Source: Desulfovibrio sp. (lineage in GTDB: Bacteria; Desulfobacterota; Desulfovibrionia; Desulfovibrionales; Desulfovibrionaceae). From it: a stretch of DNA of 52,716 bases. This document shows positions 24,025 through 33,376 of the stretch, one piece after another (position 1 is the first letter of the stretch; each line of letters opens with the position of its first letter). The position numbers and the translations under genes are program-made. The notes beneath the pieces are model-generated. The model was not told where the DNA came from. It ran no database searches and saw nothing but the letters and a program-made list of their open reading frames with translations. The stretch covers positions 1 to 52,716 of the forward strand of contig JAFSVD010000059.1 in assembly GCA_017450275.1 (NCBI GenBank), written 5' to 3'.

Positions 24025-24593
24025 AGCTTGTTCTCCTTGAGCTTGAGCGCAAACGATTGATTCAAGGGGATACGTGCATCAAAGCTGGGCAGATGCGCGA
24101 GGTTGTGATGACAGCCGACACAGCCACTGCGGGCTTGGCCGTTTTTGCCCAGGTAGTTGTCGTGGGCAAGGCGGCCTTCTTCCGAAATCGGCGCGTTTCC
24201 CTTGGCGTTTTTGGCAAGGTCTGCATGGCATTTGCGGCAATTGGCATCGTCGGTGAAACGGCGCGCAATAGGCTGCATTTCGGCACGTTGCAAGGGTTCG
24301 TCGGGATACATGGTATGCACCCAAAGGTCTTTGATGCCCATCCAGCCTTTGGCTCCCAACATCCGGACAATATTGCCCGTGGGAATATGGCATTGGGAAC
24401 ATCCGATGTCGTTGCCCTTTGCATCCTTGGCATGAGCGGATGCGCGTTGTTCCTCTTGATAGATTCGCATTTCGTGACAGGACAGGCAAAATGCGGTCTT
24501 GGAGGAGTAATGCACCCCGGCTGATGCCAGAACAACAAAGATCGCGAGAGCGATCCCTCCTATTTTGAGAACTCGTGTGGACGGAAACTGCAT
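24021..24593 (-). CDS. napC: Membrane tetraheme quinol dehydrogenase NapC/NrfH
   Basis: The 190-residue NapC/NirT/NrfH-family cytochrome has an N-terminal transmembrane helix (about residues 10-28) and four heme sites: CLSCH, CSQCH, CRKCH and CVGCH. It oxidises menaquinol and feeds NapM/NapA. I chose the ATG at 24593 for its CAGGAGAC site and normal N-terminus. It is first in the operon. NrfH is a near relative, but no nrfA is nearby. Confidence 0.92.
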   Translation of the reverse strand: MQFPSTRVLKIGGIALAIFVVLASAGVHYSSKTAFCLSCHEMRIYQEEQRASAHAKDAKGNDIGCSQCHIPTGNIVRMLGAKGWMGIKDLWVHTMYPDEPLQRAEMQPIARRFTDDANCRKCHADLAKNAKGNAPISEEGRLAHDNYLGKNGQARSGCVGCHHNLAHLPSFDARIPLNQSFALKLKENKL

Positions 24594-24896
24594 ACCGTCT
24601 CCTGGTGTTGTAGAAGGTTGGTTTCCAACGCGAATCAGAATTCCGCGCTGGTGATCCACAACCAACGGGGGTGTGGTACTCTATTGAGAGAGGCGCGTCG
24701 CTCGCGCCACCATACGTCCATACAGTTTTGGAAAGGGGGGTGTTGTAAAAAAGGCATGGTGTACTGTATCCCGAAAAAAAACCATTGTGAAGGAGGGAAA
24801 TCACAGTATGGGGGCATTGACAAGAAGAGCGTGGCTGTGCTTGTTTTTTGCCAATCCCTTGATTGTTCTTGGGAACCGTACGAAAAAGGAAAATGA
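24594..24896. other. Divergent promoter region between nap and fumarase genes
   Basis: This 303-bp region separates napC (minus) from the fumarase alpha gene (plus). It holds two small hairpins: GGCGCG-tcgct-CGCGCC at 24692-24708, and a GTTGG/CCAAC pair near 24620. A TGTGA-N10-TCACA inverted repeat lies at 24786-24805; its spacer is longer than the N6 of CRP/FNR-type sites. A TTGACA lies at 24817-24822 on the plus strand with a poor -10 (CTTGTT, 17-base spacer). Promoters must exist here in both directions, but I cannot place them with confidence. Confidence 0.4.
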
Positions 24897-25742
24897 ATGC
24901 GAGAACTGAACGCAGCAGACATTACGCAGGCGATCGCAAGTCTTGTGCAAACAGCCAATACCAATCTGCCACAGGATATGTGTGCGGCCTTGGCAAGGGC
25001 GAGAGCACAGGAAGTATCGCCTGTGGGGAAGGATGTTTTAAAGCAATTGGAAGCCAACGCCCATTTGGCGGCACGGGAATCCATCCCTTTGTGTCAGGAT
25101 ACGGGGATGGCCGTTGTTTTCGCCGACATAGGGCAGGATGTGCATATTGTTGGCGGAGCCTTTGAAGAGGCTGTGAACAAGGGGGTGCGGAAGGGCTATT
25201 GCGAAGGCTATTTGCGCAAATCCTGTGTGAAGGATCCGCTCTTTGCGCGGGAAAACACCTTGGACAATACGCCAGCCATTCTCCATGTTCGGATTGTGCC
25301 CGGAGAGACCTGTGTGTTTCGGATTGCGCCGAAAGGGGCAGGATCGGAAAACAAAAGTGTTTTGCGCATGCTTGTGCCGGCCGATGGCATTGAGGGCGTT
25401 CGGAAAACAGTCTTGGAGGCAGTGGAAGCTGCTGGTGCCAACAGCTGTCCGCCCATGGTGGTTGGCGTTGGGATCGGGGGCAACATGGAATACGCCTGTT
25501 TATTAGCCAAGCGCGCAGCAGCCCGCGATCTGTGTTCGGAAAACGCCGATCCCCGCTATAGAGCTCTTGAGCAGGAATTGCTTATGGCCATCAACCAAAC
25601 AGGGATTGGTCCTGCAGGCCTTGGTGGGGTGACAACAGCCTTTGCTGTGCATATCGAATGGGCTCCCACCCACATCGCGCAGCTGCCTGTTGCCGTCAAT
25701 ATCAATTGTCATGCGGCACGGCATGCGGAAATACGTCTCTGA
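24897..25742 (+). CDS. Class I fumarate hydratase, alpha subunit
   Basis: The 281-residue catalytic subunit of an iron-sulfur hydro-lyase interconverts fumarate and malate. Cluster cysteines are in PLCQDTGMAVVF (about residue 63), GANSCPPMVVGVGIGG (about 183) and the C-terminal VNINCHAARH. AAGGAAA precedes the ATG at 24897. The beta subunit follows 10 bp later, the usual split arrangement in sulfate reducers. L-tartrate dehydratase has the same architecture; fumarase is the more likely role here. Confidence 0.9.
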   Translation: MRELNAADITQAIASLVQTANTNLPQDMCAALARARAQEVSPVGKDVLKQLEANAHLAARESIPLCQDTGMAVVFADIGQDVHIVGGAFEEAVNKGVRKGYCEGYLRKSCVKDPLFARENTLDNTPAILHVRIVPGETCVFRIAPKGAGSENKSVLRMLVPADGIEGVRKTVLEAVEAAGANSCPPMVVGVGIGGNMEYACLLAKRAAARDLCSENADPRYRALEQELLMAINQTGIGPAGLGGVTTAFAVHIEWAPTHIAQLPVAVNINCHAARHAEIRL

Positions 25743-25752
25743 GGGGGTGTGT

Positions 25753-26322
25753 ATGCATACGTCAACGGTTCATGCCATAACCACCCCGCTTGAAAGCGCA
25801 ACAGCCCGTTTGCTTCGGGCTGGCGACGTTGTCCGCATCACCGGCCATATTTTGGCAGCGAGGGATGCTGCCCACAAAAGGCTTGTTGCGTGTTTGCATG
25901 CCAAGGAGCCCTTGCCCGTGGATCTCCACGGGCAAGTTATCTACTATGTGGGGCCCTCGCCAGCCAGACCCGGGCGGGTGATCGGAGCAGCAGGCCCCAC
26001 CACAGCCGGTCGCATGGATCCCTATACACCCCAACTTTTGGCCGAAGGTTTGTCTGGCATGATTGGCAAAGGCATGCGATCTGCTGCTGTTGTCGAAGCC
26101 ATCAAACAATACGGCGTGCCGTATTTTGCCGCTGTTGGCGGAGCCGGAGCCCTCTTGGGAGAAGCTATCACCAGCTACACGGTTTTGGCCTGGCCGGAAC
26201 TGGGCACCGAGGCCTTGGCGGACATGACGGTTGTGGATTTTCCCGCTATTGTGGCTATCGATGTTCTTGGCAACGATATCTATACCATGGGGCGAAAGGC
26301 CTACCAAGGCGTGAAATCCTGA
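25753..26322 (+). CDS. Class I fumarate hydratase, beta subunit
   Basis: The 189-residue C-terminal-type subunit has the conserved blocks GDVVRITGHILAARDAAHKR, YYVGPSPA and GPTTAGRMDPYTP. It also has VGGAGALLG and a final FPAIVAIDVLGNDIY. It completes the active site with the alpha subunit. ATG at 25753 follows GAGGGGG. A hairpin with complementary AAACCAGTCC/GGACTGGTTT arms lies downstream. Confidence 0.9.
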   Translation: MHTSTVHAITTPLESATARLLRAGDVVRITGHILAARDAAHKRLVACLHAKEPLPVDLHGQVIYYVGPSPARPGRVIGAAGPTTAGRMDPYTPQLLAEGLSGMIGKGMRSAAVVEAIKQYGVPYFAAVGGAGALLGEAITSYTVLAWPELGTEALADMTVVDFPAIVAIDVLGNDIYTMGRKAYQGVKS

Positions 26323-26408
26323 AAAGATCCACGCTTGCCTCTTGCTTCCAAGACATCGTTCAAATAGGGTGGGACTTTTGGCAAGCCACAGGAAGGATTT
26401 GAGAGGGT

Positions 26409-26463
26409 AAACCAGTCCTTAGGAGAGTTCGCACAGAGCTTTTTCTTGAACAGGGACTGGTTT
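26409..26463 (+). terminator. Probable terminator of the fumarase operon
   Basis: AAACCAGTCC (26409-26418) pairs with GGACTGGTTT (26454-26463); the loop is long (35 bases) and the T-run is short, so efficiency is uncertain. Confidence 0.45.
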
Positions 26464-26523
26464 ATCCAAATGTATCGATCGCAAAGGATATTGTGCGCAA
26501 TTTTACAGAAAAGAGTATAAAAA

Positions 26524-28257
26524 ATGGATATGCCAAGAAGGATTACAATTGGCGAACAAAGTTTCCTAACATTGCGTGAACGAAATTATTTTTATGTTGA
26601 TAAAACGAAATTTATTCGAGACTGGTGGCTTGGTGGAGATCCAGTAACCTTGATCACAAGGCCAAGGCGTTTTGGAAAAACTTTGATGCTTGATGCTGTG
26701 AAGACCTTCTTTGCGCCAGAATGTGCTGGAAGGTCTGATCTCTTCGAAGGGCTTGAAGTCTGGAACGATGAACAAATTCGCCTTCTTCAAGGAAAAATAC
26801 CTGTTATCTTTCTCTCCTTTGCACGATTTACCAATAATACATACTCGAGTATCATTTCACGAATAAAAACAGCTTTAGTAAGTACCTATGGTTCGTTTTC
26901 TACATATATTGATATGCAAGCTATTCCTGATCCAGAAAAAGAAATTTTTATGTCTGTTAATAGCTCTATGACAGATGAGACTGCTCAAGACTCTCTGCAT
27001 TATCTTTGTAAATTCATAGCTGTTCAGTACGGAATTAAGCCTATAATACTTTTAGATGAATACGATACTCCTTTGCAACAGGCTTGGTTGCACGGTTTTT
27101 GGGATGAAATGACGAATTTTATGCGTGGTTTTTTTAATGCAACCTTTAAAGACAATCCTTGGATAGGACGTGGACTGATTACAGGAATCACAAGAGTTGC
27201 TAAAGAGTCAATTTTTTCTGATATGAATAACCTTAATGTTGTTGGTATTACGAGCGAGCTTTACTCTGATTGCTTTGGTTTTACTGAAGAAGAAGTTTTT
27301 TTAGCTATGGATGAATATGGACTAAAAGAAAAGAATAAAGTTAAAGAATGGTATGATGGCTTTATTTTTGGGAAGCAGAAAGAAATATACAATCCATGGT
27401 CAATTGTTAATTATCTTTCAGAAAAAAAGTTTTCTACCTATTGGGCAAATACGAGTTCTAATGCTTTTGTTGGTGAATTAATTGCAAATGGCGATGAAAT
27501 AGTCAAGGAAGAAACAGAAAGACTCTTGCATGGTAAATCTATCATCACCAAGTTAGATGAGCAAATTATTTTTCATGAATTATATACTAAAGAAGGAGCC
27601 ATCTGGAGCTTGCTCATGGCTGCTGGATATGTAAAGCCTCTTTGTTTTAATTATGAAACAGAGATGTATGAAATTGTATTAACTAATCTTGAATCTAAGA
27701 AAATTCTTGAAAAGCGAATTTCTGAATGGTTTGGTGAAGCACGCATTAGTAAAAATAATTTTGTAAAGGCTCTTTTATATAACAACTTAGAGGAAATGAA
27801 TGATTGGATAAATGATATTACTAAAAAGGTCTTTAGCTTTTTTGATACAACACCTTCAGGAAGCAAAGAAGAAAGACCTGAGAATTTTTACCACGCATTT
27901 ATCTTGGGGCTCATTGTCGATTTGAAACAATACGAAATACGTTCAAATAGTGAAAGTGGTTATGGTCGATATGATGTTATGCTCATACCAAAAAATCGTT
28001 TAGATCATGGCATTGTGATCGAGTTTAAAACATATCGCCCAAAAAAAGAAGCCGATTTAACTGTTACATGCAACAATGCTCTAAAACAAATTTATGAGAA
28101 AGAGTATATTGTTCAGTTAAAAAGTAAGGGTGTTTCTGTAAATAACATTTATGTTTATGGATTTGCTTTTAAGGGAAAATATGTACAAATACTTGGTGGA
28201 AAGTACACTGAAATAGATTGGGAGCGTATTTTAAACAAAAATGCGTCCTTGAGCTAA
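26524..28257 (+). CDS. AAA-ATPase / PD-(D/E)XK nuclease-family protein, copy 1
   Basis: A 577-residue protein of the AAA-ATPase-like (PF09820 type) plus PD-(D/E)XK (PF08011 type) family. Walker A lies in RPRRFGKTLMLD (about residue 48), Walker B in IILLDEYDTPLQ (about 178), and the nuclease-like core in GRYDVMLIP...HGIVIEFK near residue 485-500. It is nearly a duplicate of the gene at 30275-31984. It is strongly AT-rich against its neighbours, with a poor ribosome-binding site; initiation at the ATG at 26530 is also possible. Such genes occur in large paralogous sets in gut anaerobes and have no established function; defence or mobile-element roles are only suggested. Confidence 0.85.
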   Translation: MDMPRRITIGEQSFLTLRERNYFYVDKTKFIRDWWLGGDPVTLITRPRRFGKTLMLDAVKTFFAPECAGRSDLFEGLEVWNDEQIRLLQGKIPVIFLSFARFTNNTYSSIISRIKTALVSTYGSFSTYIDMQAIPDPEKEIFMSVNSSMTDETAQDSLHYLCKFIAVQYGIKPIILLDEYDTPLQQAWLHGFWDEMTNFMRGFFNATFKDNPWIGRGLITGITRVAKESIFSDMNNLNVVGITSELYSDCFGFTEEEVFLAMDEYGLKEKNKVKEWYDGFIFGKQKEIYNPWSIVNYLSEKKFSTYWANTSSNAFVGELIANGDEIVKEETERLLHGKSIITKLDEQIIFHELYTKEGAIWSLLMAAGYVKPLCFNYETEMYEIVLTNLESKKILEKRISEWFGEARISKNNFVKALLYNNLEEMNDWINDITKKVFSFFDTTPSGSKEERPENFYHAFILGLIVDLKQYEIRSNSESGYGRYDVMLIPKNRLDHGIVIEFKTYRPKKEADLTVTCNNALKQIYEKEYIVQLKSKGVSVNNIYVYGFAFKGKYVQILGGKYTEIDWERILNKNASLS

Positions 28258-28503
28258 ACACATCTCCCTCTGGTGTCAATACCCTCTCCTTTTTGGCTGT
28301 TTGGGACGGCAAAAACGGTAGTGCGTGAGGAGAAAAAGAGGGAAGCGGACGTTTTCACGAAAAAAGGGCTCCCTGAGGCGATCCCAGCTTCTTGCTTACG
28401 AGCTGCTGCGGAATCGGCGCACCATTGCCACAATGGAATGGCGGCTCTGTCGTGATTGGCAAGGGTCGTTCCATGTACTGATTCGACAAAGGGGGGGAAT
28501 ACA

Positions 28504-30129
28504 ATGTCGTTTTCAGCGATCGCTGATATCAATCGCATTCCCTATGGTGATCCTCATTTTGCGAATATTCGAGAAAGAGGGAGTATCTATGTAGATAAGA
28601 CAAAATTAATCTATAAAATTGCAAGTCAATGTGCGCCTCTATTTTTTTCAAGACCAAGACGGTTTGGAAAATCATTATTAATAAATACCTTGCATTGCCT
28701 TTTTTCAAGTGGCTTAAAGTATTTTCAAGGTTTAGATATTGAAAAGACTTGGCAAGATAAAAATTATAAGGTTGTTCATCTTGACTTTTCAGCTATTGGT
28801 GAAAAAACTCCATCAGAATTTAAACGAGCTCTTGGAGATACAATAATCGAAGAATTTGATGTAAAGGGAGTTGTTGCACAATACGATGAAATGGGCGTGA
28901 GAGATCCTGATAGAATTTTTAATGAAATCGCAAGAAAGTTAACGAATAATAGCGTCGTCTTGCTTATTGATGAATACGATGCACCTATAACGCATCATCT
29001 TGACAAGCCTGATGAACTAGAAGAGATGATTTCACTTTTAAATAGCTTTTATGCAACAGTAAAGCAGTATACAGGAAAATTTCGTTTAATTTTTATTACA
29101 GGTGTAACAAGAACAAGTCATATTTCAATTTTTTCTGCTTTCAATAATATTTTAGATATTAGTCTTGATGAAGAATTCAATACATTGCTTGGCTTTACTC
29201 AAGATGATTTAATTCGATATTTTGATGTGTATGTAGAAAAAGCAGCCCTTGACCTAAAAATACCTAAGAGTGAAGTGTATTATAGGCTTGAGAAGTATTA
29301 CGATGGTTTTCAATTTTCTCTCGATGCCAAAGAAACAGTATATAATCCATGGTCTATTCTCAGCTTTTTCAAACGAACCAACAAAGGTTTTCAAGATTAT
29401 TGGTTTAACTCTGGTGGAGTCAGCTCCATAATAATGCAATACCTAAAAGCAAGTGACTCTTTTGATCTAATGAATTATGATGACCGTGAAATATATGTCA
29501 ATAAAGATGAACTTACAGATCGCTACGAGATAACAAATATCCCCAGAGAGATTTTATTGTATCAGACAGGATATCTTACTATTAGAAAAATAACAGATAA
29601 CACAGCAAGGCTAGAATTTTCTAATGCTGAGGTAGAAAATAGCTTATTGCGTCTTTATCTCCGTAGTAATAATTTTAAAACACCGCCAATAACAAAGATT
29701 AAAATAGATGAGATTTACCAGGAAATTGATAAAAAGAATATTCTTTCTATTGTTTCTATATTTAACGATATCCTTAATGACTGCGTCTCCATCTTAAGCA
29801 AAATTTTTCAAGATGAACGCTCTGTGCGTGATATTATCTACGCTGCTCTTCCACAGTACATATATCTTCAAAAAATCAAGGAGCGGGAGACGCTTAAAGG
29901 CTTTTCTGATCTTGAGCTTTTAACACAAAAGACACATATGGTTATTGAATTTAAACGTACTACCCCCACCAAAGATGCTGCCTCTGCCCTCCAAGAAGCA
30001 ATACAACAAATCCAAAGGAAAAACTATGGAGCAGGTGCTTATCACCATCTTGAACTCTTCCGTGTTGCCATGGTGATTTCGACAGAAGAAAAAGCCATTC
30101 TTCCAGAATTTTGCAAAGAAGTTCTGTAA
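28504..30129 (+). CDS. AAA-ATPase / PD-(D/E)XK nuclease-family protein, copy 2
   Basis: The 541-residue protein has the same architecture but is distant from copies 1 and 3. Walker A is in SRPRRFGKSLLI (about residue 54), Walker B in VLLIDEYDAPITHH (about 155), and the C-terminal nuclease motif is LLTQKTHMVIEFKR. The ATG at 28504 has AAAGGGGGG upstream. It is AT-rich like its neighbours. About 250 bp of unassigned DNA separates it from copy 1. Function unknown. Confidence 0.85.
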   Translation: MSFSAIADINRIPYGDPHFANIRERGSIYVDKTKLIYKIASQCAPLFFSRPRRFGKSLLINTLHCLFSSGLKYFQGLDIEKTWQDKNYKVVHLDFSAIGEKTPSEFKRALGDTIIEEFDVKGVVAQYDEMGVRDPDRIFNEIARKLTNNSVVLLIDEYDAPITHHLDKPDELEEMISLLNSFYATVKQYTGKFRLIFITGVTRTSHISIFSAFNNILDISLDEEFNTLLGFTQDDLIRYFDVYVEKAALDLKIPKSEVYYRLEKYYDGFQFSLDAKETVYNPWSILSFFKRTNKGFQDYWFNSGGVSSIIMQYLKASDSFDLMNYDDREIYVNKDELTDRYEITNIPREILLYQTGYLTIRKITDNTARLEFSNAEVENSLLRLYLRSNNFKTPPITKIKIDEIYQEIDKKNILSIVSIFNDILNDCVSILSKIFQDERSVRDIIYAALPQYIYLQKIKERETLKGFSDLELLTQKTHMVIEFKRTTPTKDAASALQEAIQQIQRKNYGAGAYHHLELFRVAMVISTEEKAILPEFCKEVL

Positions 30130-30274
30130 TCTCCTCGAGAAAAAAATGGTATGAAGACTTTTTTGACTTAAGGGGATTGGAGTCAAACGCTACAAGTTTA
30201 CTAACCATCTTGAAAATTAGAGCAGCGTGTTCTTAAAAAACAGAAGAATTCTTGCTGGCAAAGGATAAATTGCT

Positions 30275-31984
30275 ATGTTGCCTGTAGTTACAATTGGTGA
30301 ACAAAATTTCTTAACATTACGTGAAAAAAATTATTTTTATATTGACAAAACAAAATTTATCCGAGACTGGTGGCTTGGTGGAGATCCGGTTACCTTGATC
30401 ACAAGGCCAAGGCGTTTTGGGAAAACGCTGATGCTCGATACGGTTAAAACATTCTTTTCACCGGAATTTGCAGGAAGGTCTGATCTTTTTGAAGGCCTTT
30501 CGATCTGGAAGGATGAGCAATTTCGTCAGATTCAAGGAACAATTCCTATTATATTGCTTTCTTTTGCAAAGTTCAATAACAATACGTACGAAGGTATTAT
30601 TTCGAGAATAAAAAAGTCTTTGGCGAGTATTTATGGCTTGTTTTCATCTCTAATTGATTTAAATAAAATACCTGATGCAGAAAAAGAGATTTTTACTTCT
30701 GTGCATAGCTCTATGGCAGATGATATAGCTCAAGACTCACTTCACTATCTTTGTAAATTCATAGCAGTTCAGCACAGAGTTAAGCCTATAATACTTTTAG
30801 ATGAATATGATACTCCTCTTCAAGAGGCGTGGTTGCATGATTATTGGGATGAGCTTGTTAACTTTATGCGTGGTTTTTTTAATGCAACGTTTAAAGATAA
30901 CCCTTGGATTGAGCGAGGATTGATAACAGGGATCACGAGAATTGCTAAAGAGTCGATTTTTTCTGACATGAACAATCTCGAAGTGGTAACTATTACGAGT
31001 GATTTATATGATGACTGCTTTGGTTTTACTGAATCTGAAGTCTTTTTAGCTATGGATGACTACAAATTGACTTCAAAGAAAGAAGTGAAGCAGTGGTATG
31101 ATGGATTTGCCTTTGGCTCGCAAAAAGCAATTTATAATCCCTGGTCTATTGTAAATTATCTTAAAAAGAAAAAGTTTGATTCATATTGGGCAGATACGAC
31201 GTCAAATTCATTGGTGAGTGAACTTTTAGTTCATTCTAATGCAGCAGTAAAAAAGCAAATTGAGCTTCTTTTGAATGGGTGCTCTATAACTACTAAATTA
31301 CATGAACAAATTGTTTTTAGTCAATTATATACAAAAAAAGATGCTGTTTGGGCTCTGCTTTTAGCATGTGGATATGTTAAGCCTCTTAAGGCAGACTGCT
31401 CTACAAAAAACTTTGAGCTTACTCTTACGAATCATGAGGTTAAGCTCATTTTGGAAGATAAAATTTCAGAATGGTTTGAAGAACTAAGCAATGAGGACTA
31501 TACTTTTTTACAGGCTCTTTTAGACGATGATATCGAGAATATGAATGAGCTTATGTCTGATATTTGCGAAAGTACTTTTAGTTATTTTGATATTAGAGGT
31601 TCTGTGAAAAATGAGAGGAGAGAGGCTGAAAACTTTTACCATGGATTTGTTTTGGGTTTACTTGTTACACTGAAGGATCGGTATACTATAGTTTCTAATC
31701 GGGAAAGTGGTTTTGGAAGATATGATATTTGTATGTATCCTATAAATGCAAATGATCATGGAATTGTTATTGAATTTAAGTCGATCGATACAAAGAGGGA
31801 AATGACTTTAGATGAAGCTTGTGCTAATGCATTAAGGCAAATAAAGGATAAAGACTATATTAAAGATCTCCTTGCACATACCGTTCCTCGGGATGCCATT
31901 TATGTCTATGGATTTGCTTTCCAGGGGAAAAAGGTTCTGATCTGTGGAGGGGCTGTGGACAGTATCGACTGGAGGCGTGTGTGA
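30275..31984 (+). CDS. AAA-ATPase / PD-(D/E)XK nuclease-family protein, copy 3
   Basis: A 569-residue close paralogue of copy 1: VTIGEQNFLTLREKNYFYID matches ITIGEQSFLTLRERNYFYVD. Walker A is RPRRFGKTLMLD, Walker B IILLDEYDTPLQ, and the nuclease core GRYDICMYP...HGIVIEFK. Similarity to copy 1 covers the whole length, pointing to a local duplication or repeated acquisition around copy 2. A strong terminator follows at once (31986-32015). Confidence 0.85.
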   Translation: MLPVVTIGEQNFLTLREKNYFYIDKTKFIRDWWLGGDPVTLITRPRRFGKTLMLDTVKTFFSPEFAGRSDLFEGLSIWKDEQFRQIQGTIPIILLSFAKFNNNTYEGIISRIKKSLASIYGLFSSLIDLNKIPDAEKEIFTSVHSSMADDIAQDSLHYLCKFIAVQHRVKPIILLDEYDTPLQEAWLHDYWDELVNFMRGFFNATFKDNPWIERGLITGITRIAKESIFSDMNNLEVVTITSDLYDDCFGFTESEVFLAMDDYKLTSKKEVKQWYDGFAFGSQKAIYNPWSIVNYLKKKKFDSYWADTTSNSLVSELLVHSNAAVKKQIELLLNGCSITTKLHEQIVFSQLYTKKDAVWALLLACGYVKPLKADCSTKNFELTLTNHEVKLILEDKISEWFEELSNEDYTFLQALLDDDIENMNELMSDICESTFSYFDIRGSVKNERREAENFYHGFVLGLLVTLKDRYTIVSNRESGFGRYDICMYPINANDHGIVIEFKSIDTKREMTLDEACANALRQIKDKDYIKDLLAHTVPRDAIYVYGFAFQGKKVLICGGAVDSIDWRRV

Positions 31985-31985
31985 G

Positions 31986-32015
31986 GCGGAGGAAATGGAT
32001 TCCTCCGCTTCTTTT
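31986..32015 (+). terminator. Intrinsic terminator after ATPase copy 3
   Basis: GCGGAGGAA (31986-31994) and TTCCTCCGC (32000-32008) form a perfect 9-bp stem followed by TTCTTTTTT. It also faces the convergent symporter gene. Confidence 0.88.
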
Positions 32016-32021
32016 TTGGGC

Positions 32022-33296
32022 TTAGGCTGTTTGCGGGAGATCTGCCAGGGTTTCGCGCAGATCATAGTGGGTCATGGTGGCAACAGCGGAATCCGACCAG
32101 ACATTGACGCAGGTTTCGATCATATCGATGATGGCATAAATCGGGAGAATGACACCCATGAGATCCACAGGCACGTTGATGGAGGACATTAAAGAGAGCG
32201 TTAAGAAATAACAGCCCATGGGAACGCCGGCGTTGCCAACCGCAGCCAGTATGGACACAAAGAGCCATACACAGATGGTGCCTGTGGTTAAGGGGACATT
32301 GGCGTTTTGCATGAGAAAGAGCGAGGTCACAAGGATAAAGGCTGCACAGCCGTTCATGTTGATGGTGGTGCAGATGGGCAGGACAAAGCGGGTCACCTTG
32401 GGATGCAGGTGGAGATTGTTTTCCGCCGATGCGAGGGTGACAGGGAGCGTTCCTGCTGAGCTTTTGGAAAAGAGGGCAATGGCTAAAGCCGGGAACATGC
32501 CTTTAAAGACCTGGATGGGATTGACTTTGCGGGCCAGAAGAAAGAGCGGGATGACGACAAAGAATTGGAGAAGATTGCCGCCAATGACCACCGCAGTGTA
32601 TTTGCCAAGGGCGCCGACAATGACGCCTGCCTCAATCTGGGAGGCAAGCTGGGCGGTAAAGGCACAAATACCCACCGGCAAAATCGCGAGCAGGCCGCGG
32701 ATCAAGGTAAAGAGCAGTTCCTGCATGCCTTGGAAAAAGCAGACAACCGTGTCTCGTTTGTCGCTTTTGGGCATAAAGGCCAGAGCCAGGCCGACAGAGG
32801 CAGCGACAAGCAGAACAGAGAGCACATTGCCGGCTAAAAAGGGCTGCAGCACATTGTTGGGAATGACAGAGAGAAAGTGCTGATAGTAGGAAAGAGAGCC
32901 GAGTTTTTCAGGAACAGTGGTTCCAGATGGCAGCGGCACATTCTCAGGGGCGATCCACACAAAAAGCAGCAGGGCAACAAAGGCTGCGCAGAACGTTGTG
33001 GTCAGGGTGTAGAACAGGGCGTGCCCAAAGATGCGTCCGGTTTCGCGGCGCGTTCCCAGTTCGGCCAAGGTTGTGATCACAGCCAGGCAGATCACGGGAA
33101 CAGCGACAAATTGAAAGAGTCTGGTGAAGACCTGGGCTATGAAGCCGCAGAGTTCATTGATTGTTCCGATCTGCATCCATCCGAGGATGGCTCCGAGCAG
33201 CATGGCGATAAACCATGAGAGAGCTTTGACAAGGTTTTTGCTTCGAACGGCCGCAAGATCGTCGCCGTTGACCATGTTTTTTGACGATGTGTCCAT
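32022..33296 (-). CDS. Dicarboxylate/amino acid:cation symporter (DAACS family)
   Basis: The 424-residue inner-membrane transporter has the family hallmarks: hydrophobic segments throughout, the serine-rich hairpin FSKSSAGTLPVTLASAE (about residue 285) and the substrate-site motif TTINMNGCAAF. Most relatives have NMDGTA there, so Asp-to-Asn and Thr-to-Cys changes may alter cation or substrate preference. I chose the ATG at 33296 for AAAGGATC upstream. It is probably an importer of C4-dicarboxylate or an acidic or neutral amino acid. It is transcribed divergently from the Cas6-Cas1-like gene. Confidence 0.9.
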   Translation of the reverse strand: MDTSSKNMVNGDDLAAVRSKNLVKALSWFIAMLLGAILGWMQIGTINELCGFIAQVFTRLFQFVAVPVICLAVITTLAELGTRRETGRIFGHALFYTLTTTFCAAFVALLLFVWIAPENVPLPSGTTVPEKLGSLSYYQHFLSVIPNNVLQPFLAGNVLSVLLVAASVGLALAFMPKSDKRDTVVCFFQGMQELLFTLIRGLLAILPVGICAFTAQLASQIEAGVIVGALGKYTAVVIGGNLLQFFVVIPLFLLARKVNPIQVFKGMFPALAIALFSKSSAGTLPVTLASAENNLHLHPKVTRFVLPICTTINMNGCAAFILVTSLFLMQNANVPLTTGTICVWLFVSILAAVGNAGVPMGCYFLTLSLMSSINVPVDLMGVILPIYAIIDMIETCVNVWSDSAVATMTHYDLRETLADLPQTA

Positions 33297-33376
33297 AGTG
33301 GATCCTTTGTAGAGGGCGTCGTTGTTGCAACAGGAAGGCAAAGTATAATAGTACGGGCACAAGTGGGGGGCAAGGA

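Noticed and set aside
24786..24805. CRP/FNR or HcpR site (TGTGA...TCACA) upstream of napC and fumarase
   Set aside because: The spacer is 10 bases instead of 6, so it is not a normal site for this family; recorded only as an inverted repeat.
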